DNA of 64,000 bases, taken from Streptomyces echinatus. GTDB lineage: Bacteria > Actinomycetota > Actinomycetes > Streptomycetales > Streptomycetaceae. Made by a program: the position numbers and the translations under genes. Below are positions 26,627 to 35,291 of the stretch, one piece after another. The stretch spans positions 807,441 to 871,440 of the forward strand of contig NZ_JACHJK010000002.1 in assembly GCF_014203595.1 (NCBI RefSeq), read 5' to 3'. Positions within the stretch are counted from its first letter, which is position 1, and the number at the start of each line of letters is the position of its first letter. The notes below the pieces were generated by a model. The model saw only the letters and a program-made list of their open reading frames with translations. It was not told the DNA's origin and ran no database searches.

Positions 26627-27455
26627 GCACCGTCCCGGCGCGCACGGCGTCGAGGAAGGCGAGGACCGCCTGCTCGATGCCGCGCTGGCGGGCCACCGGC
26701 ACCCAGTCGCCGCGGCGGCGCACGGTCGGCTGCCCCTTGTGGTCGATCACCTCGGCGAGATTGACCACCTGACGCTTGCTGTCCTGCCCGGACACCTCCA
26801 GGATCTCCTCGCTGGATCCGCTGAGCCGGTTCATCACACCGAGGGCGGTGAAGCCGTCCCCGCCGAGCTGGAGCACGAGGTGGTGGAGCAGCCCGTCCTC
26901 GGCGCGGGCGCGGACGGTGATGTCGTCGACCGGGCCCGGCACCAGGAACCGCAGGGTGTCGACGACGTGGATGAAGTCGTCGAGGATCATCGAGCGCGGC
27001 TCCTCGGGCAGCCCGACCCGGTTCTTCTGCATGAGGATCAGCTCGCGCGGGTGGTCCAGGCACTGCGTGTACCCGGGGGCGTACCGGCGGTTGAAGCCGA
27101 CGGACAGCGAGACGCCGCGCCGCTCGGCGAGGGCGACCAGCCGCTCCGACTCGGCGAGTTCGTAGGCGAGCGGCTTGTCCACGTACGTCGGGACGCCGGC
27201 CTCCAGCAGCCGGGTGACGATCTCGGGGTGGACGGTGGTGGGCGCGTGCACGAAGGCCGCGTCCAGGCCGGCGGCGAGCAGCGAGTCCAGGGTGGTGTGC
27301 CGCCGCTCCCGGGGCAGGTGCAGCATGTCCCCGACCCGGTCCAGGGTGGCGGGTGTGCGGGTCTGCAGATGCAGGTCGAGCCCGGGCTGCGCTCCCAGCA
27401 CCGGCAGGTACGCCTTCTGCGCGATGTCGCCGAGTCCGATGCAGCCGACCTTCAC
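26544..27455 (-). CDS. Gfo/Idh/MocA-family NAD(P)-dependent oxidoreductase
   Basis: 303 residues. N-terminal Rossmann fold VKVGCIGLGDIAQKAYLPVL, then HAPTTVHPEIVTRLLEAGVPTYVDKPLA with the EKP-like VDKP catalytic-site motif, then the C-terminal alpha/beta dimer domain (DFIHVVDTLRFL). These enzymes oxidise or reduce sugars, inositols or other polyols; the substrate is unknown. GTG 27455 is fixed by GAGGAGA 6 nt upstream. It starts 10 bp after the FAD monooxygenase gene ends, so the two form an operon. Confidence 0.9.
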   Translation of the reverse strand: MKVGCIGLGDIAQKAYLPVLGAQPGLDLHLQTRTPATLDRVGDMLHLPRERRHTTLDSLLAAGLDAAFVHAPTTVHPEIVTRLLEAGVPTYVDKPLAYELAESERLVALAERRGVSLSVGFNRRYAPGYTQCLDHPRELILMQKNRVGLPEEPRSMILDDFIHVVDTLRFLVPGPVDDITVRARAEDGLLHHLVLQLGGDGFTALGVMNRLSGSSEEILEVSGQDSKRQVVNLAEVIDHKGQPTVRRRGDWVPVARQRGIEQAVLAFLDAVRAGTVLSARDALATHELCERVVRAVQERSGAA

Positions 27456-27465
27456 GTGCTCTCCT

Positions 27466-28641
27466 CTACCGCTGGCCTGCGTGTCGTCTGCCGGAAGCAT
27501 ACGGCGGCCGCCAGTCGGCGATGCCGTCGAAGCCCCTCAGGAAGAGGGCGGGGCCGGCCGTCGAGAGGGCCGCGACGGCCGTGTTCCGTACGGCCACGGC
27601 GGCCCGGCCGCCGGCCATGCCGAGGCGGGCGACCCGGACGGCTTTGCGGGCGATTGCGGTGGTCCGCGGGAGGCGGTCGGCGGTGTAGGCGGGCAGGTCC
27701 GCGCCGTGGTGGGCCAGGACGATCGCGTCCTCGACGGCCTGGTTGCCACCCTGGCCGAGGGTCGGCGGCATGGCGTGGGCGGCGTCGCCGAGGAGCACGG
27801 TGCGGCCCGAGTGGTAGGCGGGCAGGGGCCGGGCGAGGTGGTGGACGTCGTGCCGGAGCACGTCCTCGGGGCGGGCGGCGGCGAGCACGGCGGGGACGGG
27901 GTCGTGCCAGTCGCCGTAGCGGCGCAGGAGTTCGGCCTTCTCGTCGTCCGGGGCGCGTTCCCCGGCCGGGACCCTGGCCGCCGCGTAGGCGTAGACCCGG
28001 CCGTCCTTGAGGGGGTGGGTGCCCCAGATGCGGCCGCGGCCCCAGGTCTCGTGGGAGGCGAACTCGGCGCCGGGTACCGGGATCAGCACCCGCCAGGTGG
28101 TGAAACCGGCGTACACCGGCCCGGGGTGGGTGGGGAAGAGAGCTGCCCGGACCCGTGAGCTGACGCCGTCCGCGCCGACCACCAGCTCGGCCTCCAGCTC
28201 GTCCGTGCCGACGCTCACGCGGGCGGGCCGGGCCGGGTCGCCGGGGTCGGCGAGGGCCGCCTTCGCCGCGGTGCGGACGGCACCGGGCGGGAGGAGGGCG
28301 GCGAGCCGGTCGACGAGGGTGGCCCGGGGCAGCAGGACCAGGGGGCCGCCGAAGCGGGCGGCGGCGGCCTCGGCGCTGGAGTGGGACAGCCAGCGGCCGC
28401 CCGGGGTGCGCAGGCCTCCGTCGCCCTGCCAGGCGGCCAGGTCACGGATCTCGTCGCCGACGCCGAGGACGTCCAGGGCGCGCAGGGCGTTCGGGGCGAG
28501 TGAGATGGCCGTGCCGACGGGGTCCAGGGCGGGCGCCCGCTCCAGCACGGTCACGGCCCAGCCCCGTTGGTGCAGGGCGGCCGCCGCGGCCAGCCCCCCG
28601 ATGCCGCCGCCGATGACGATCGCGCGCGCCGTACGAGTCAT
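27466..28641 (-). CDS. FAD-dependent aromatic monooxygenase (group A)
   Basis: 391 residues from ATG 28641 (GAGGAGGGG upstream). FAD-binding VIGGGIGGLAAAAALHQRG, the DG motif (VVGADGVSSRVR) and GDAAHAMPPTLGQGGNQAVEDA are all intact, as in 3-hydroxybenzoate or salicylate hydroxylases and antibiotic-modifying monooxygenases. The substrate is not evident. Divergent from a TetR regulator across two palindromic operators, so probably repressed by it and induced by a ligand. Leads an operon with the Gfo/Idh/MocA gene. Confidence 0.9.
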   Translation of the reverse strand: MTRTARAIVIGGGIGGLAAAAALHQRGWAVTVLERAPALDPVGTAISLAPNALRALDVLGVGDEIRDLAAWQGDGGLRTPGGRWLSHSSAEAAAARFGGPLVLLPRATLVDRLAALLPPGAVRTAAKAALADPGDPARPARVSVGTDELEAELVVGADGVSSRVRAALFPTHPGPVYAGFTTWRVLIPVPGAEFASHETWGRGRIWGTHPLKDGRVYAYAAARVPAGERAPDDEKAELLRRYGDWHDPVPAVLAAARPEDVLRHDVHHLARPLPAYHSGRTVLLGDAAHAMPPTLGQGGNQAVEDAIVLAHHGADLPAYTADRLPRTTAIARKAVRVARLGMAGGRAAVAVRNTAVAALSTAGPALFLRGFDGIADWRPPYASGRRHAGQR

Positions 28642-28653
28642 GACCCCTCCTCG

Positions 28654-28667
28654 ACTACACCTGTAGT
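28654..28667. promoter_or_regulatory. TetR operator 1: ACTACA-CC-TGTAGT
   Basis: Perfect 6-bp-arm palindrome just upstream of the monooxygenase ribosome site, in position to block its transcription. Confidence 0.65.
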
Positions 28668-28679
28668 GCATGCGACCTT

Positions 28680-28693
28680 ACTACGGCTGTAGT
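28680..28693. promoter_or_regulatory. TetR operator 2: ACTACG-GC-TGTAGT
   Basis: Second copy with one mismatch, 26 bp centre to centre from the first. It overlaps the probable -35 of the tetR promoter. Confidence 0.65.
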
Positions 28694-28701
28694 GCGCTGG
28701 G

Positions 28702-28707
28702 TAGGGT
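28702..28707 (+). promoter_or_regulatory. -10 box of a leaderless tetR transcript
   Basis: TAGGGT ends 6 nt before ATG 28714. TTACTA (28678-28683) is a possible -35 with an 18-nt spacer, covered by operator 2. Confidence 0.5.
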
Positions 28708-28713
28708 CGGTTC

Positions 28714-29340
28714 ATGTCCGCAGACAGCCGGAGCACCTCCAGCACCCCGTACAGCCCGAGCGCCCCCGGCACCTCCCGCGCCGCTCTCGTCGCCGACGCC
28801 GCCCTCGCCCTGCTCGCCGAACGCGGCATGCGCGGGCTCACCCACCGGGCGGTGGACGAGGCGGCCGGACTGCCCTCGGGGTCGACGTCGAACGTGGCGC
28901 GCACCCGGGAGGCGCTGCTGGAACTCGCGGTGCGCCGGCACGCCGAGCGGGAGGCCCGGGTGCTGGCGCTGGAGGAGATGCCGGACCCGAGCGGCGGGGT
29001 CGACGCCCTGGCGGAGGGGCTGGCGCTCGCGGTCCACCGCTCCCTGACCCGCGATCGCGAGCTGCTGATCGCCCGGTACGAACTGGCCCTGGAGGCCACC
29101 CGCCGGCCCGGCCTGCGTGCCTTCTACGACCGCACCGGCGCCGTCTTCCAGGAACAGCTCTCCGCGCTGCTCACGGCCGCGGGCTCACCCGACCCGGCCC
29201 GCCATGTGCTCTCCGTGGCCGCCTGGGCGGACGGGCTCATGTTCTCCTGCGCGGCCGGTTCCTTCAGCGCGCGGGAGCCGGGCCTGGCGGAGATCAGGGC
29301 CGGGCTGCGGGAACTGCTGACGGGAATGCTCCGGCCCTGA
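28714..29340 (+). CDS. TetR-family repressor
   Basis: 208 residues. N-terminal HTH: RAALVADAALALLAERGMRG, LTHRAVDEAAGLPSGSTSNVARTREALLELAV; the C-terminal ligand domain contains AWADGLMFSCAAGSF. Two ACTAC-N4-GTAGT palindromes lie between it and the divergent monooxygenase gene, which fits autoregulation plus control of that operon. Inducer unknown. Confidence 0.88.
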   Translation: MSADSRSTSSTPYSPSAPGTSRAALVADAALALLAERGMRGLTHRAVDEAAGLPSGSTSNVARTREALLELAVRRHAEREARVLALEEMPDPSGGVDALAEGLALAVHRSLTRDRELLIARYELALEATRRPGLRAFYDRTGAVFQEQLSALLTAAGSPDPARHVLSVAAWADGLMFSCAAGSFSAREPGLAEIRAGLRELLTGMLRP

Positions 29341-29382
29341 AACTTGCTGGCCATCACCTTCGTACTCGGTCATGATGCGTGC

Positions 29383-29895
29383 ATGACGATCAAGCGGGAA
29401 GAGCCCGCCACCCAGGCCGACGAACGCACCATGCTGGAGGGCTGGCTCGACTACCACCGCCAGACGCTCGTCTGGAAGTGCGAAGGGCTGACCGACGCCC
29501 AGCTGCGGACCCCGTCCGTGGCGCCCTCCGAGCTGACCCTGCTGGGTCTGGTGCGGCACCTGGCGGAGGTGGAGCGGTTCTGGTTCCACGAGGTGCTGCT
29601 GGGCGAGGACCCGGGCGTCCTCTACTGCACCGAGGACGACCCGGACGGCGATTTCCGTGTCACGGACGAGGACACCTGGGAGGAGACGTACGCCACCTGG
29701 CAGGCGCAGGTCGACGCGGCCCGGCGCCACACGGCCGGTCGCGGGCTCGACGACCTCTCCCTGGGCAAGAGCCGGTCCACCGGGGAGCCCTTCAACCTCC
29801 GCTGGATCTACACCCACATGATCGAGGAGTACGCCCGGCACAACGGGCACGCCGACCTGGTCCGCGAGCGGGTCGACGGCACCACCGGCGACTGA
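29383..29895 (+). CDS. DinB/DUF664-family protein
   Basis: 170 residues, four-helix bundle family. Metal-ligand-type histidines are visible in LVRHLAEVERFWFHEVLLG and MIEEYARHNGHADLVRE, the DUF664 hallmark. Members include mycothiol-dependent and other metal-dependent thiol transferases, but most are uncharacterised. ATG 29383 is likely; there is no obvious ribosome site. Confidence 0.85.
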   Translation: MTIKREEPATQADERTMLEGWLDYHRQTLVWKCEGLTDAQLRTPSVAPSELTLLGLVRHLAEVERFWFHEVLLGEDPGVLYCTEDDPDGDFRVTDEDTWEETYATWQAQVDAARRHTAGRGLDDLSLGKSRSTGEPFNLRWIYTHMIEEYARHNGHADLVRERVDGTTGD

Positions 29896-30010
29896 ACGTC
29901 AGCCCCGGCACGGCGGAATCCCCCCCACGGGGTACGCGATCACCCGTGCGGGGCATCGCGTTCGGCTCCCTGGTGTCCAGGCGGGTACCCGACCCAGCAG
30001 AGTTGCGCGG

Positions 30011-30388
30011 GTGCATCGAACGACGACCACCGCAGCGCTTCTGGTCACCGTGGCCGTCTCGGCCCTCTCCGGCTGCGCGACGGAGCGGCACCCGGCGGCT
30101 CCGGGGCCGCCCCGGGACACCGTGTCCGCGCGGCCGGCCGCGCCCCGTCCGGACGGCGGCGCGGAGCCCCGGGTGGTGCAGGCACCGGCCGTCGAGGCGC
30201 TGAGGATGGCCGCGCACCCTGCGCGCCCCGGCCCGCCCGCCGGACACCGGCGCCCCGCCTCCCCCGGGGCCACGGCCCCGCAGTGTCACCGCTGCCGGGG
30301 CGGGCCCCAGCCGTCGGCACCCGGAGTGCCCTCCTCGCCGAGCCGCAGCGCCAGCCGGCTGATCGCGGACCGGACCCCCTCGCCGTAG
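30011..30388 (+). CDS. Small putative lipoprotein
   Basis: 125 residues from GTG 30011. Signal sequence with lipobox (LLVTVAVSALSGC), so lipidation at Cys would be expected. The rest is Pro/Arg/Ala-rich and apparently disordered. Codon bias supports coding up to about 30285. After that the frame runs 103 bp antisense over the next gene, so the true C-terminus is questionable. Function unknown. Confidence 0.5.
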   Translation: MHRTTTTAALLVTVAVSALSGCATERHPAAPGPPRDTVSARPAAPRPDGGAEPRVVQAPAVEALRMAAHPARPGPPAGHRRPASPGATAPQCHRCRGGPQPSAPGVPSSPSRSASRLIADRTPSP

Positions 30389-30798
30389 CCGTCGTCGGCC
30401 AGGGAGCCCGCGGCGCTGCGGGCGCGGCGCAGATGGCTGCGGGCGGCCTCGGCACGGCCGAGCTTGACGTAGTCGGCGGCCAGGTTGAGGTGCAGCGACG
30501 GGAAGAATCCCTGGACGCTGGCCGGGTCGCCGTCCGCGCGGCCGCCGGCCAGTTCCTCGGCCGCCGACAACGCCCTCAGGTCCCAGGCGAGTTCGTCACC
30601 CGGGTCGTCCTGGGTGTCGGCCAGGTAGTGGGCCAGGGTGCAGCGGTGCAGCGGGTCGCCGTCCTCGCCGATCTCCACCCACAGGTCCAGGAAGCGGCTG
30701 CGGGCCTCCTCGCGGTCGCCGCCGTGGTGCAGCATCACGACCTGCCCGATCCGCGTCAGCACGGCGTCCGGCGCCGCCTGCTCCTGTCGCTCCGCCAC
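30286..30798 (-). CDS. Tetratricopeptide-like helical protein
   Basis: 170 residues from GTG 30798 (GGAGGG 5 nt upstream). All-helical with TPR-like spacing (EEARSRFLDLWVEIGEDGDPLHRCTLAHYLAD, HLNLAADYVKLGRAEAARSHLRRARSAAGSL). Probably a protein-interaction module. No catalytic motif. Overlaps the lipoprotein gene end tail to tail. Confidence 0.78.
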   Translation of the reverse strand: MAERQEQAAPDAVLTRIGQVVMLHHGGDREEARSRFLDLWVEIGEDGDPLHRCTLAHYLADTQDDPGDELAWDLRALSAAEELAGGRADGDPASVQGFFPSLHLNLAADYVKLGRAEAARSHLRRARSAAGSLADDGYGEGVRSAISRLALRLGEEGTPGADGWGPPRQR

Positions 30799-31032
30799 GG
30801 TGTCCCTCCGGGCCGTCGGGGATGGTCCGCTGCTGACGCTAACCGGCGCCGCGGGTATTCCCGGTCAGGCGGCGCCGTCGCGCCGTGGGACGGTGCTCAA
30901 CTGCGGGCCGGGAGCAGCCGGTCGCACCCGCGCGGCCGAACCGCGCACCGGCACGGCCCGGCACCTCCACGCGGCGCGCCGTGCCCCGGCACACGGCACG
31001 GGGGCGTCCGCGGCCCGGCGCCCGGGCGGCGG

Positions 31033-31716
31033 TCAGCCCAGGTTCGGGATGCGCCAGTCGACCGGCTCGTGGCCCTGGAGGGCGATCGCCTCGTTGATCT
31101 GCGTGAACGGGCGGGAGCCGAAGAACTTCTTCGCGGACAGCGGCGACGGGTGCGCACCCTTGACCACCACGTGCCGGGTCTCATCGATCAGCGGGAGCTT
31201 CTTCTGTGCGTAGTTGCCCCACAGGACGAAGACCGCCGGGTCGGGGCGGGAGGCCACCGCGCGGATCACGGCGTCGGTGAACTTCTCCCAGCCCTTGCCC
31301 TTGTGCGAGTTCGCCTCGCCGGCGCGGACGGTGAGGACCGCGTTCAGCAGCAGCACGCCCTGCTCGGCCCACGGCATCAGATAGCCGTTGTCCGGGACGG
31401 GCAGGCCCAGCTCCTGCTGCATCTCCTTGTAGATGTTGCGGAGGGAGGGCGGGGTCTTCACCCCGGGCCGCACCGAGAAGCACAGGCCGTGGCCCTGGCC
31501 CTCGCCGTGGTAGGGGTCCTGGCCCAGGACGAGGACCTTCACCCGCTCGTACGGCGTCGCGTCCAGCGCGGCGAAGACCTCCTCGCGCGGCGGGTAGACG
31601 GGACCCTTCGCCCGCTCCTCCTCGACGAACTCGGTCAGCTCCTTGAAGTAGGGCTGCTGCAGCTCGTCACCCAGAACCCCGCGCCAGGACTCGGGCAGCA
31701 TGGCGATGTCGGTCAC
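31033..31716 (-). CDS. ung: Uracil-DNA glycosylase (family 1)
   Basis: 227 residues. Excises uracil from DNA to start base-excision repair. The water-activating loop VLVLGQDPYHGEGQGHGLCF, the uracil-binding VLWGNYAQ and the leucine loop GAHPSPLSAKKFFG are complete. GTG 31716 has GAGGA 8 nt upstream (ATG 31701 is an internal alternative). Streptomyces usually has two ung copies. Confidence 0.95.
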   Translation of the reverse strand: MTDIAMLPESWRGVLGDELQQPYFKELTEFVEEERAKGPVYPPREEVFAALDATPYERVKVLVLGQDPYHGEGQGHGLCFSVRPGVKTPPSLRNIYKEMQQELGLPVPDNGYLMPWAEQGVLLLNAVLTVRAGEANSHKGKGWEKFTDAVIRAVASRPDPAVFVLWGNYAQKKLPLIDETRHVVVKGAHPSPLSAKKFFGSRPFTQINEAIALQGHEPVDWRIPNLG

Positions 31717-31814
31717 GTCTACGTCCTCACGATGTCAATCAACTACGGCGTGCGGTCACTTCCAGGCTTCAGAACCTACAGGCGACCACTGACAACCGGA
31801 GCCTCGAGGGCGGT

Positions 31815-33392
31815 TCACCAGCTGGTCTTGCGGTGCAGCGTCCACATCATCATGATCGTCGACGGGTCGAGGGCCTGCTCACCGCCGGAGATGTCGTCGT
31901 CGGCCGCCACGAACTGCCGGCCCTGCCACAGCGGGATCAGCCGGGCGTCGTTCACCAGGTGCTGCTGGGCCGCCTCCATGTCCTTGACGGTCTCGGCGCG
32001 GTTGCTCTCCGCGCGCGAGTGCGGCAGCAGCTGCCCGGTGATCTCCTTGGCCGGGTACGGCGTGCCGAGCGCGTTGTGCTCGCCGACGAACGGGGCGATG
32101 AAGTTGTCCGCGTCGGGGAAGTCCGGGAACCAGCCGCGCCCGAACACCGGGTACTCGCCCTTCTGGTAGCCGACCACATAACTCTTCCAGGGCCGGCTCT
32201 TGAGGGTGACCGTGAACAGGCCGGAGCCGTCCAGCTGCCGCTTGAGCTCCTGGAACATCAGGGCCGTCTCGGAGCCGTAGCGGTCGGTGGTGTACCAGAG
32301 GGTGAGCGGTACGGGCTGGGTGATGCCGGCGTCGGTGAGGATCTTGCGGGCCTTGGGGACGCTCGGGTCGCCGTAGTCGTCGAAGAAGCCGGTGGCGTGG
32401 CCGGTCAGGCCCTTGGGGACCATCGAGTACAGCGGGTCGACCGTGTCCTTGTAGACCTTGTGGGCGATCGCGCCCCGGTCCACGATCTGGGCGACGGCCT
32501 TGCGCACGGCGGGCTGCTTGGCCCAGGGGTCCTTGGGGTTGAACACCAGGTAGCTGATGTCGGTCCCGGCTCCGTCGACCAGTTGCAGGTCCTCGCTGTC
32601 GTGTTCCTGCAGGGCGAGGATGTCGTCGGCGGCGAGGCCGCGGTAGGTGACGTCGATCTGCTTGTCCCGCAGCGCCTTGACCATGCCGCCGGAGTCCTTG
32701 AAGTAGCGGATGGTCACCGCGTCGTTCTCCCGCTTGGCGAAGCCGCGGTAGTTGTCGTTGCGGACCAGGACGGCCTTGTCGTCCTCCTCGAACGACTGGA
32801 GCTTGTACGGCCCCGAGCCGTGCACCTCGGTGTCCTTGCGCAGGGAGTCGGCCGGGTAGTCGTCCGGGTCGACGATCGACATGGCGGGGGTCGCCAGCAC
32901 GAACGGGAAGGTGGCGTCGGACTGGTTGAGGTGGAAGACGATCTCGCTGTCGCCGGTGGTCTCCACGCGGTCGAGGCTGCCGAGCAGTCCCGCGGGGCCG
33001 CCGGGGGCGTCGATGGTCCGGATGCGGTCGATGGAGTGCCGGACGGCCTCGGCGGTCAGCGGGTCGCCGTCGGCGAACTTCAGGCCGGAGCGCAGCTTGC
33101 AGCGGTAGGTACGGCTCGTGGAGTCGGTGAAGGAGCAGCTCTGGGCGGCGTCGGGCTGGGGGGTGGTGGCGCCGTTCGGGTAGGCGAGGAGCGTCTGGAA
33201 GATGTTCCGGTACAGCTCCCAGGAGCCGTCCCAGGCGCCGGCCGGATCGAGCGTGCTGGGCACGCTGGTGGTGCCCACGACGATCGGACCCTGGTCGTCG
33301 GGGTCGCCGTCGGACAGCAGACTGCATCCGGCAACCAACGATATGGACGCGATCGCCGCGACTCTCCGCAGGAATCGGTTCCGGTTGAACAC
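31815..33392 (-). CDS. Oligopeptide-type ABC transporter substrate-binding lipoprotein
   Basis: 525 residues, SBP_bac_5 (OppA/DppA) family. Lipobox ASISLVAGCSLL. Family landmarks: TLDPAGAWDGSWELYRNIFQTLL, YRCKLRSGLKFADGDPLTAEAVRHSIDRI, GSGPYKLQSF and FGRGWFPDFPDADNF. GTG 33392 is preferred over GTG 33398 because GAGGAG lies 7 nt from the former and only 1 nt from the latter. No permease or ATPase genes are adjacent, so it is an orphan binding protein. It would bind peptides or similar ligands outside the membrane. Confidence 0.9.
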   Translation of the reverse strand: MFNRNRFLRRVAAIASISLVAGCSLLSDGDPDDQGPIVVGTTSVPSTLDPAGAWDGSWELYRNIFQTLLAYPNGATTPQPDAAQSCSFTDSTSRTYRCKLRSGLKFADGDPLTAEAVRHSIDRIRTIDAPGGPAGLLGSLDRVETTGDSEIVFHLNQSDATFPFVLATPAMSIVDPDDYPADSLRKDTEVHGSGPYKLQSFEEDDKAVLVRNDNYRGFAKRENDAVTIRYFKDSGGMVKALRDKQIDVTYRGLAADDILALQEHDSEDLQLVDGAGTDISYLVFNPKDPWAKQPAVRKAVAQIVDRGAIAHKVYKDTVDPLYSMVPKGLTGHATGFFDDYGDPSVPKARKILTDAGITQPVPLTLWYTTDRYGSETALMFQELKRQLDGSGLFTVTLKSRPWKSYVVGYQKGEYPVFGRGWFPDFPDADNFIAPFVGEHNALGTPYPAKEITGQLLPHSRAESNRAETVKDMEAAQQHLVNDARLIPLWQGRQFVAADDDISGGEQALDPSTIMMMWTLHRKTSW

Positions 33393-33537
33393 GCGCACGC
33401 TCCTCGATCTGCCATACCAAGGGTCGGCAGACGATACCGCAGCGTCCGGGCCCCTGAACCTCCCCTGCAGCACGGCTTCTTGATCGTTTCAGCGATGACG
33501 ACGTTGTCAGTCCGCTTTGCGGAGTCCCGAGGGCTCC

Positions 33538-33571
33538 CCGGGCGCCGATCCGTCCGAAAATCGGCGCCCGG
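33538..33571 (-). terminator. Terminator of the reductase operon
   Basis: Perfect 12-bp stem (33538-33549 with 33560-33571), 10-nt loop, a few bases past the stop of the downstream reductase. Confidence 0.75.
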
Positions 33572-33579
33572 AAGATGAC

Positions 33580-34341
33580 TCAGTGCACGCCCGCGTTGAG
33601 GAAGATGCCGCCGTCCACGACGAGCGTCTGACCGGTGATCCAGTCCGACTGCGTGGAGGTGAGGAAGGCGGCGGCCCCGCCGATGTCGGAGGGGACACCG
33701 AGCCGGGCGAGCGGGTAGGCGGCCGCGGCCTCCTCCTCGCGGCCCTCGTACAGGGCCTGCGCGAACTTGGTCTTGACCACGGCCGGGGCGATCGCGTTGA
33801 CCCGGACCTTCGGCGCGAACTCGTGCGCCAGCTGCTGGGTCAGGTTGATCATCGCGGCCTTGCTCACGCCGTACGCGCCGATGAACGGCGAGGGCGCGAG
33901 ACCGGCGACCGAGGCGATGTTGACGATCGCGCCGCCGTTGTCCTTCTGCCAGGCGTGCCAGGTCCGCTGGGCGAAGCCGAGGGCCGAGATCACGTTGGTC
34001 TCGAAGACCTTGCGGGCGACGTTCAGGTCGAGGTCCGCCATGGGGCCGAACACGGGGTTGGTGCCCGCGTTGTTGACCAGGAAGTCGACCCGGCCGAAGG
34101 ACTCCATGGTCCGCTCGACGGCCTCGCTCTGGTGGTCGACGTCGTGGGCCTTGCCGGCGACGCCGATGACCCGCTCGGCGCCGAGCTGCTCGACGGCCTC
34201 CTTCAGGGCGTCCTCGTTGCGGCCGGTGATGCACACGCGGTCGCCGCGCGCGATCAGCGCCTCGGCGACGCCGTAGCCGATACCGCGGCTCGCGCCCGTG
34301 ACGATCGCGACCTTGCCGGAGAGCTCCGGGAGTTCAGTCAT
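33580..34341 (-). CDS. SDR-family 3-oxoacyl-ACP reductase-like protein
   Basis: 253 residues. Cofactor motif TGASRGIGYG, NNAGTN, and the Ser-Tyr-Lys catalytic set IASVAG...YGVSKAA. Classified near FabG; it may reduce 3-ketoacyl thioesters or another carbonyl. It begins 22 bp after the paired FabG gene, so they are co-transcribed. ATG 34341 begins the conserved part closely. Confidence 0.92.
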   Translation of the reverse strand: MTELPELSGKVAIVTGASRGIGYGVAEALIARGDRVCITGRNEDALKEAVEQLGAERVIGVAGKAHDVDHQSEAVERTMESFGRVDFLVNNAGTNPVFGPMADLDLNVARKVFETNVISALGFAQRTWHAWQKDNGGAIVNIASVAGLAPSPFIGAYGVSKAAMINLTQQLAHEFAPKVRVNAIAPAVVKTKFAQALYEGREEEAAAAYPLARLGVPSDIGGAAAFLTSTQSDWITGQTLVVDGGIFLNAGVH

Positions 34342-34363
34342 GTCCGTGCTACCCCTGAATCCC

Positions 34364-35125
34364 TTAGTTGAGCGGTCCGCCGGCGACGTACAGCACCTGG
34401 CCGGAGACGAAGCCGGCCTCCTCGCCGGTGAAGAAGGCGACGGCGTTGGCGATGTCCTCCGGCTCACCGACGCGCTGCACCGGGATCTGCGTGGCGGCGG
34501 CCTTCTTGAAGTCGTCGAAGCCCATGCCGACGCGGTCGGCCGTGGCCTTGGTCATCTCGGTGGCGATGAAGCCGGGGGCGACGGCGTTGGCGGTGACGCC
34601 GAACTTGCCCAGCTCGATGGCGAGGGTCTTGGTGAAGCCCTGGAGACCGGCCTTGGCGGCGGAGTAGTTGGCCTGGCCGCGGTTGCCGAGCGCCGAGGAG
34701 GAGGACAGGTTGACGACCCGGCCCCAGCCCGCGTCCACCATGTGCTTCTGGACGGCCTTCGTCATCAGGAACGAGCCGCGCAGGTGCACGTTCATGACCG
34801 TGTCCCAGTCGGTGGCGCTCATCTTGAACAGCAGGTTGTCGCGCAGCACGCCCGCGTTGTTGACCAGGATCGTCGGGGCGCCCAGCTCCTCGGCGATCCG
34901 GGCGACGGCCGCCTCGACCTGTGCCTCGTCGGAGACGTCCGCGCCGACCGCGATGGCCTTGCCGCCGGCGGCGGTGATCTTCTCGACGGTGTCCTTGCAG
35001 GCGGCCTCGTCCAGGTCGATCACGGCGACCGCGCGGCCCTCGGCTGCCAGCCGTACGGCCGTCGCGGCGCCGATGCCGCGCGCCGCGCCGGTGACTACCG
35101 CGACCCGCTGTTCAGTGGTGGACAT
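34364..35125 (-). CDS. fabG: 3-oxoacyl-ACP reductase FabG-like
   Basis: 253 residues. TGAARGIGAA, NNAGVLRDNLLFKM, SSSSALGNRGQANYSAAKAG (Ser, Tyr, Lys) and PGFIATEMT are all typical for FabG, which reduces 3-oxoacyl-ACP using NADPH in fatty acid synthesis. ATG 35125 has GAGGAGAAGC upstream. First gene of a two-gene operon with another SDR. Streptomyces has several FabG homologues; this pair is unlikely to be the only essential one. Confidence 0.93.
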   Translation of the reverse strand: MSTTEQRVAVVTGAARGIGAATAVRLAAEGRAVAVIDLDEAACKDTVEKITAAGGKAIAVGADVSDEAQVEAAVARIAEELGAPTILVNNAGVLRDNLLFKMSATDWDTVMNVHLRGSFLMTKAVQKHMVDAGWGRVVNLSSSSALGNRGQANYSAAKAGLQGFTKTLAIELGKFGVTANAVAPGFIATEMTKATADRVGMGFDDFKKAAATQIPVQRVGEPEDIANAVAFFTGEEAGFVSGQVLYVAGGPLN

Positions 35126-35175
35126 TGCTTCTCCTCGCCCTTGAGAGAACTGGTCGGCCCTCGAGAGGGCCTGTG

Positions 35176-35196
35176 GGGGCCCTCGGAGAGGGCCCC
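35176..35196 (-). terminator. Terminator of the kinase/DUF3037 operon
   Basis: Perfect 9-bp stem (35176-35184 with 35188-35196) with a 3-nt loop. A further GAGGGCC/GGCCCTC pairing just left could form an alternative hairpin. Confidence 0.65.
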
Positions 35197-35291
35197 TTCA
35201 TGCGGTGAGCGACCGCTTAGTACCTTCAGCACCCGAGACGCTAGAAGCCCTGGCACCCGGTGTCAACGGCACATCCGGCCGGTGTGATCCA

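Noticed and set aside
30979..31001. Terminator after ung
   Set aside because: Only a 7-bp stem with a 9-nt loop, which is too weak to list as a feature.
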